Below, piece by piece: positions 50,801-59,800 of a stretch of 64,000 nucleotides of DNA. Position 1 is the stretch's first letter; the number at the start of each line of letters is the position of its first letter. The DNA is taken from positions 116,425,166 to 116,489,165 of the forward strand of contig CM056576.1 in assembly GCA_029721435.1 (NCBI GenBank), written 5' to 3'. The position numbers were made by a program, and so were the translations under genes. The stretch comes from Gymnothorax reevesii. Taxonomy: Eukaryota; Chordata; Actinopteri; Anguilliformes; Muraenidae. The notes beneath the pieces are model-generated. The model was not told where the DNA came from and did no database searches. It was given only the letters and a program-made list of their open reading frames with translations.

Positions 50801-53800
50801 ATTAACATCATTTTTCCCTTCATCAGAAACATTACAATATAAGTTGAGTAGAAATGGACAAATAGAAATATCGCTGCAAATCAAGGATGTTCGAAGCAAA
50901 CTGCTCTGTGTTGCATGTTGGCTTTTTAAAATTTTGATACAATGACTTGCTTGGTTACTGGACTCTTATTCCCTGACTTTTTGTCCCCGGACTCTTCATC
51001 CCTAAGGACTTTTCATCCCTGGATTTTTTTGTCCCTTAATGATAACGAAACATGCCTCCATTGTTGACAGACGGATAGACAACGGACGGATCACCATGAT
51101 ATCAGGGTTAAGGTTACAGTTAGGGAAGAGGCCAAAGCAGTCTTACGGACGAACAATCCAGGGACGCTGAGTCTGGGGACAAAAAGTAAATGGGGATGAA
51201 AAGTCCGGAGACAAAACCACCTGGGACAAAAAGTTCGAGAGCTTTTCAGTAAAGCTTGGAGGATTTGAAATTGGCGTGAAATTGGTCACAGTGGCTGAAA
51301 TTGTACGTATTTTGATGTACAGCACTGTGCCAAAGTCTCAGGCACATTGACTGCAATATCATAAGGTGAAGATATTGAAGAAATAATGCATTTAAAACCC
51401 TATGATTATTGGAAAATATACTATAAATAGCTGTAATTTGTTGAAATCCAAATCAAATCAATATTTGGTATGGCTGCCCATTGCCTTGAAATTAGATACA
51501 CTGCTCTGTTGTTTTATAGTCTTATATTTGCCTGTTTGATTGTTCCAAACATTTTGTAAAAATTGCCATAGTTTTTCCTGTGGAATCACAGCCTTGATGA
51601 AGCTGAAATCGGGGCTTTGGCAAAGAAATATCATTTATATCAAAATTTTCTGGTGAAATACAGGCACATATTTGTAAAATTATATTGCAGCCTCACAGCA
51701 GTAAGGTTGTGGGTTATTATCCAGCCTGGGCCTTTTTGCGTAGAGTTTGCACGTTCTCCCCGCGTTCACATGGGTCTCCTCAGGGTTCTCCAGTATCTTC
51801 CCGTCGTCCAAAGACATGAATGTCGGGCTGATTGGAGACTCTAAAATTGCCCTTAGGTGTGCAATGGCGTGTTAGTGCTGTGTGCGCCCTGAAATGGATT
51901 GGCATGCTCTCCAGGGTGCGTCCCTGCCTTTAACTATAGTCAGCTGGGATAGGCTCCATCTCCCCCACACCTCTAGCAAGGAAGAAGCCGCGTAGATAAT
52001 GGATGGATGGAAATGTGCCTCATATCTATAGCAACACTAATATGGAAAACAAAAAAACTTCTGGAAACAAATTGAAGCGCAGTACTGTACATCACCCATC
52101 AACGCATTACAGCAGCATTATGAAAAATGTTGTATTATAAATGCTACATTGCACATTAAACTGTGCGCCACTCTGTGGAATCCGCACAAGACTGTGCTCT
52201 CTGTTTGCTAGCTGGCTACCATCTCTAGCTTTTGCAAACCAAGGAGCCTCAAAGCTTGAATCATGCCATTTTTTGCCCGTTTTTTTCCCGAATGATTTAT
52301 TCCTGGAAAGGTGGCTCATTATGGCATGCAGCCACTACGCTAAGCTGTTTGATTTAAATAGATTAATTTTTCAAATTTGTGAACAGCACTAAACAATAGC
52401 CGATTCAGAGCGAAATGAATCACTTTATAGCTCATTTTTGTAATTTTTTAACAGTCCATTAGCCTGACTGAACTTCAGGTTGTTGATTGCATTCAAATTC
52501 TTGGCATCTGTATTTGTTGACAAGATTTAAAGGGCCTTGCTTTGTTTTCAGCTGTCGGCAGGGACACATTTCATCTCAACTGAGGGAAGGTGTTTTTCTT
52601 CATATTGTCGTTCCAATAACGGACATGGATGAGCCAGAACATTATGACCACCTTTTTATATTAAAATATGCTGTTAGTCCTCCGTGTGCCGCCTAAACGG
52701 CTTTGAAGCACTTGAGGCATGGGCTCTACAATACCTTTGAAGGTTGTGTAGGTTTCAGGATGAAGCTTTTGGATGGAGAGCTTGTTGTTCCAGCATATCA
52801 AGTAGATCTTTTATCTAATTGCAATCTGGGGAATTTTGAGTCCAGAGCAATACGTTGAGCTCTTCCGCAAGTTCCTCAAAATATTCCTGAAAAATACCTG
52901 TGCAGTATTACAGGGCACCTCATCTTGAAAGTCACAGGGGAGCAACATTGCCAACAAGGGCTGTACCTGCTCCACAACAATGTTTACCCTGGTGGCACCT
53001 GTCTCGTTAGATCTGCATAAATCCCCAGATTCAGGATTTCCCTGCAGAGCATCTCCCTTCAAGAGCTTGCCGACTTCAATCAGCGCTTCTTGGTTTTATC
53101 TCCCCCCATGGTACTAAATATTGCACTCATTCTCTACTTTCCAAATGCTGTAAAAGAAAAACTTCAACAATAACCGACTGTTCACTTGCCATCTAATATA
53201 CTGTATATTCAAGACCTTGACACTTGCTGTTGTGACAAGACAATCAACATTGTTGTCTTGATCTGTGTGTGGTCTTAATGTTGTGGCTCATCAGTGTATT
53301 ATCACAATACATGAAACTGCAAAACCCTGTACTGACATTATGAGGTACTGTATATGAGCAGACACCCTGTGTGCCTGACCTGTGCTTGGGTCTGCCATGC
53401 CTGAATGCGTACAATCCCCGCAGTCTGACAAAAGGTTGTGTTTTTGTGCGTATCCGTATTTCTGCTGAATGTGCGCTTTTGTAGGTGCAGTCGCCAGTGG
53501 AGTCTGTGTCTATGTCCCCTGTGGAGAGGACTGCTGCCTGGGTGCTCAACAACGGGCAGTACGAGGAGGAGGAGGCTGAGGCCCGATCTGAAAGCAAGCA
53601 TGCAGAAAAGGTAACATCATAGGTCTCTGCAGGTTAGCACAGGGTCACTGCTACGCTGCTGGCTACAACTGTAATCCCACAGGCTAACATTGTTACTGTA
53701 GTGCTCCTGGCTAAAACTGCGGCTGTGATGCTACAGTCCGAAACTGCTACTGTAGTGCTGCAAGCTAACACTGTTGCGGTTTCCATCCCACGTTTCGCAC

Positions 53801-56800
53801 TTAAACTATGTCGCATAAGGCAAAAACCACCTCTGTGACTTGGAGGAAGTTTTTTCGCACTTTGCCATTTCCACTCACTTTTTCCAATGCGAATTTTCAA
53901 AATGCGTGTAAGAATAGTGAGAGAAGCGTCTCCCTTGACTTTGAGTTTTGGCTGATGAGAATAGCTTTATTACCACTCTCACAGCCTCACACTTCCACCT
54001 GCAGTCGTATAGCAAACAACTGGGCAATCACTCTTGTCACTTCTTTTTTTTTTCATTATTTGTTTGCCGCCTCTTTGCCTGGTAAATGTATGCATGCATT
54101 TCAGTGTGCATAATTACTTGCTTTACAAAAATGAACGCTCTAAAATAATTAAATTCTCAGGCATCTTGTTGCATTTTCCTGAGCCTAGGGGGCACAGAAA
54201 CTGTAGACGATGAGGCTAATGCAACTAGACATAATAAAAACCGCGTGAGGCTGCGCCGTGCTAGATGCTATTCATTTTGAAAGAGCAACAGTCAATGTGG
54301 AAACTCCAACACTCAACCAGCCCCTGGTGTGACGTCATCCCTCTCTCAACTGACCAATAGCGTCACTCCATCATTCACTCAGTCACAGACTTTCAGGTTT
54401 TTACGGCTGGCCCCAAGGTTTCTGTTGAAACCATGTCAGTGCTTCAGGTGTTCATTACAAATGAGGCGGCATTAACTTTTATATAGAACATATTAAAAGC
54501 AGGGTTGGTGTAAAAGACAGGTAATATGCCGTAATTTCCGTACTATAAGCCGGTACTTTTTTCCCATGCTTTGAACCCCGCGGCCTATTCAACGGTGCGG
54601 CTAATCTATGGATTTTTACAGCTAACGGCCACTAGGGGACCTTCTAAATCTATGGATTTTACAGGTTACAGTCCACCACCTTTGATTATTATTTCTGCTC
54701 AGTGTACACGTTTCGAATGCTGTTAAACATGTGAAAGTTTGTGTGTCTGAAAGGTTATGTGATATAGTACAGTTTACACAGCACAGTACATGTTCCGTAC
54801 TATTGCACTAAATGATAACACTTGAATAAGTTATGTAAATATACAACTTGTTTTAATAAAATGGAAGCTTCCCCAAACAGCCATCTCTTTCCCGACAATC
54901 CCCTCTGTGCAAGAACCCTTACATATGGTAATTTAACATTAAAACACCTGTGGCTTATAGTCCAGTGCAGCTTGTATATGTACACATTTGTTTTCCCCCT
55001 AAATTTAGCTGGTGCGGCTTATATTCAGGTGCGCTTTATAGTCCGGAAGTAACGGTGGTCACAAATGGATGTGGTTCAAAAGCTGCAACCACCACATAAT
55101 GGCACTGAAAAGCCAGTACACGACCGCTGTTTTAAAAGGCTCTGTCCTTCCTCCGTGGTCCAGTATGAACAGGAGATAGCGCAGCTGAAAGAGCGGCTGC
55201 ACGTATCGGGACGGAGGCTGGAGGAGTGTGAGCAGAGGCTGCTGGCCCAGGAGCAGCAGATGCAGAAGCTCCTGCTGGAGTACAAAGCCCGGCTGGAGGA
55301 CAGCGAGGACCGACTGCGCCGGCAGCAGGACGAGAAGGACAGCCAGATGAAGAGCATCATTAGCAGGTGGATATCCCCTTCGTCAGAGTACCTCAACTCT
55401 CTCTTTAACCCCCACGCACCCCTCGGCCTCACAGACAGGAAAGTCACATTTACTTGTGAACGGCCAGTCCTTACCATTCACCTCAATGCTCCCCAAACTT
55501 TGCTTTCTCCCATAAATTCTCCAAATGTTCAGCATTGTCCCTGAAATCCCTGCGGTAGCCTGTCTCAGTTTCAAGGTTCATTTCATGCCCACTAGATGGC
55601 AGTATGCACCAGGGTAGCAATAAGAGTCCTTTTTACTTTGCGGGGAGCTCCAGCAGGTGGTGTTGCCCAGTCATTAAGATATTTCCGCAGATGCTTTAGT
55701 GCAATGCTGGGTCGACCCTTGGTAATTGATTGGTTTATTTCACTTGCTCAGTATGTGTTGTCCCCATATTTGACCCCCCCAAAGCTCTTATTGAGCCCCG
55801 AGTGTTGCCTGGACTCACCAAGCTGTGGTGTTTCTCAGGCTGATGGCAGTGGAAGAAGAGCTGAGGAGGGATCACGCTGAGATGCAGGCCGTTATCGACG
55901 CCAAGCAGAAGATTATCGACGCACAGGTAATGGAGAATGCCCAAAGCTAAAAAACTAGGAGCGGTTATTTTTCCTTGTGCAACCATTATTCATTATCCGT
56001 ATGAATAAATAAGTGGAGAAAAGTGGAGTTGTATTGCTGAGATCTTTAAACAAATTCATTAAACTGAATTTTTTTTTTTTTTTTCCAAAAAACACACCGA
56101 TGGAGGCATTGGTCCAAATTCCTGGAATTTTAGACCTCATTTCTAACATTAGAAACTGGGAAATTGGCGGGGAAAAAGATCTTGCTCCGCTGTTGAAGAC
56201 AGGGATGATTCTGGATACGTGATTTACCATTATTGGCTGGTACACGCACGGCTCTGATCTTTCAGCTGATTCAGCTAGTTATGCTGCCATTGATGTTCGG
56301 CTCTTTGTCATTTTCCGTATCGTTCTACACGCTCTGCTAGCCAATCAGCTATGCTGTACAGATTATCCCATTTATTGGGCTGTCCATCAACGTGCATTTG
56401 TATTGTGATCTCATTGCAGGAGGATTATACAGTCTGTCACCCAGTTGTCCTGCTCAGAAATTATTTATTCAGGAAATGTTTTCTGTGTAGACATGTTTTT
56501 TTTTTTTTCTTGTTTCCCTAATGAATGCTTTTTATAATGGAAAAATGTAATCATACAGTTCTTTTAAGGAAATCAAGAGCTAACATTTTACGGAACTAGA
56601 GATGTAAGAACATGAACGAAAATGCCCCTTCTGCTCAGGGTTCAGGCTTATGTGATTGTCCTCATGTGTGTGGAGTCGTTCACTGCAAACACAAAACGTC
56701 GCTAATCCCGCTAACATGATGTTACTACCATGTAGTGGCAGATCCAGAATACTGTCAAAACATTGAAGTAACATTGTGAAAACATCTTGCGCTAGTTAGC

Positions 56801-59800
56801 TGGGTTTATAAAGCCGTGCCTGTTACTGAGCAGCAGAACGCATTATACTACTTGAAAACCGCAATGGGAAAATGATCAGTCACATTTTCTTATTGTGGAG
56901 AAATGACAAATTAAAAATTCTGAACGATCTTAGAAACAAAGCACTGAAGAAATATGCAAAAATATAAAATATTATAAAAATAGAAATATTGGTATATACA
57001 AAAATGCTAAATTTGGACTCTGATCGTTTTTCCTTTGTGGTCTACATAGTTTGCTCCTATACCAGCACATTAATCACGTGGCATGCTTGTTACACACTAT
57101 CCAATACTGAATGAGTTAAATAGTGTTTTTTATATACCGTCTGCCAAATGTGCTAGGTTTCGTGCTTGCTTTCAAAACTTTATTTATCAAAGAATCAAAG
57201 ATTACCTTTCCTGACATGTTGTCACTTGTGGCAGTTTGACATTACCATACGACCCAACTTGATGCAAATTCCTGTCAGTATGGATTCCTCAACCTGTGTT
57301 AGTTAGATAGCTATGTAGTCTTTTAGTTGACTTCTTAAACTGGCTTTATTTGTCACCCAAGTTCAATATACCAGCAAGATAACATCCTCTTTGCCATTTA
57401 TGCAGGTGCAAATATTCCAGCTGGGTTATTTCAGTTTGCTGGACATGTTTTCAGTCAGTCATTCTATTTGGTGGATTCTAACATTTTCCAAAAAGGTTGA
57501 TCATCATGAGTTATTGCAGTGTTTACAGTAGAATGTATGACGGCTTGTAGGCTCGCATGTGTGAACGTGCGGATCCTTTCAGTTGTATTCAGTGACCCCC
57601 ATCAGATTGATAATAATGAGTGTGTCAGCAAGTTTGAGACTTGCATCCAGTGGAATTCCAGCATGGGTGATTGAAACATGTGCCCCGGTTTGACACTTCT
57701 GACATGCGTTTGATAGAAGCCAGCATGTGTCAGTGAGGTGGATTCTTTCACTAAGATTTGTGACTCTTTAACAGTACGCAGTCAGGACTAGAATCCAACA
57801 GGTTTGCCTGATTGGCAGATTCTGACAGGTGACACGCAACTCATGAAATGCTATTTTTTAACATGCTCATCAGTCAGGATGCGTCCAAGATATAATAATT
57901 ATTTTCTAGCGCAAGCTTGGCGAATTAATAGATGTAAATAGTTTCCAAACGTGTCAAATAGGTGAAACTTGCACAATTTGGACAAGGACCCTTACATGTA
58001 TTGAACATGAAAGGTACAGCCAAGGGGAGAGATGAGGGAAGCATAATGTCTGTGGAAGTTTTGCAAACATTTCTTGTATGTTATGACTGGATAGTGGATT
58101 TTAATTCAAACGTATCCCTGCCCCACTGCATGTCCTCAGTTTGACCTGCGTTTGCTTGGTCTGTGAGTAATGTTGGCACTATGCCTACTCTACATCTGCT
58201 GCTCAAATGATACCCTCTATCCATATACCCATTTGGGTTCAATGACTTCTCGGGCCCGTATCTGACTCTGACCTGTGTTTGACCCGACATTTTGGCTATT
58301 TTGTGCGGGCTGATGTAATGGGCGCTCAGCTAATTCTCTGAGATGCTTTTGGGAGTATTTGAGTGGCCAATGGAAGTCTCTTTCTTCCTTGCGATCAGGT
58401 GGCATGGCTGTGCTTAACTGACAGGGGAATAGCTTGTAGATGAGCTTTAGTGGCTGGCTCCCCCTGTTGGTGCCTAACAGTAGTGCTTGTGCTCACCGGC
58501 TTGTTATCACTGTGTTGACTTCCAGGTCACTAATGGTGCTGAGGTAACCGAAGCAGGCAAGTAAAACCAGTTCTTTAGTTCAGCAAAATGGCGCTGTGCG
58601 CGAGACTTGCTTCCAGCTCGCCCCGCTCTCCACACCCACTCCAGCCCTTTTTGTCAAGCTTCCGGAAGCTTCTGTCTTAAGAGCCCCCGGGCCCCTCTGA
58701 GTGCGCTGCTCAAACAGAGAGCCTCCACCTGCAAACATGCCAGCCTCCTGGGCGGCAGAGAAGTGCCCGTCTCTCTTCTCCTGGTGATTATAGGGCTGGA
58801 GTGGGTACTGCTTTGAGGGATGAGGGCGGCTGTGTTCGATAAGTGCAGTCAGGTGGAGGGGGCTGCTATGAAAGCAAGTGTTCAGAGGGCTCTTCTGTGG
58901 GCTGGACCGGGTGTGGACGAGATGCAGGTTCTGTTTGTTAGCTTTAGCCTTGGCTGCTTACCACCTGCCCGCCTTGTCTGCACCTGTCTGTGAACCACCG
59001 CCCCTGCCCTCCTCAACGGTCCCTCTGCCCACCCAAACGCTCCCACAACACAATCCTGTTCCCTCTCCCCACTGCTTATACTCTTCACCCTGTAACCTTA
59101 TGTGCGAGAGAGTCTCCACTACGGCCGTAGTACGCCACACCCATAATCGGTACCTATATCATATATAATACTCCACACCATGGCCCATCTTACATATGAC
59201 CTTTAACCCCCCCCCCCCCCCCCACCTTCACCTGTATTAACCATGCCAACATACCCTATCAGTACTGAAAACCATAGCTATTTCTGTACTCATAGCAAGC
59301 TATATCACTACAATAGCTGCTTGAACTGCCTCACACACTCGTAATCCCGGCCCTTTATCCAATACAATATCACATTACAAGCACACTGCCTGTGTTCATT
59401 CCCTGTTTACAATCCCTAAAATGCATGCATCACATTCCCCACCATATCGCTTTCACACCCCGATATCGCTCTCCATTCCAACCCCAGTATCCCTGGCCCC
59501 AGACCGTTATCGCCTGCGACCTGCCTCTGTATCCCCAGCCCCTATTTTTCTCTCCTTTTCCAGTCTTATATCCCAAACCTCACCCCCATCACGCAGGGTA
59601 AAAGAAAAATCTCGCCTGGCTGTGTTTTGTTCGTGACCAGTGGTACTTACACTCCGTTCATTGTATAAATGAAGGGAGGAAATTAAAGGAAACATTGTGT
59701 ATTTTTCTATGATGGGGTGACCAGTCTCACCTCCTCTCTGGTCATTAATGAGTCCTCTTGTAGTTCATCTCTGTCAAAACATTAAATGAAATGGGTGAAA

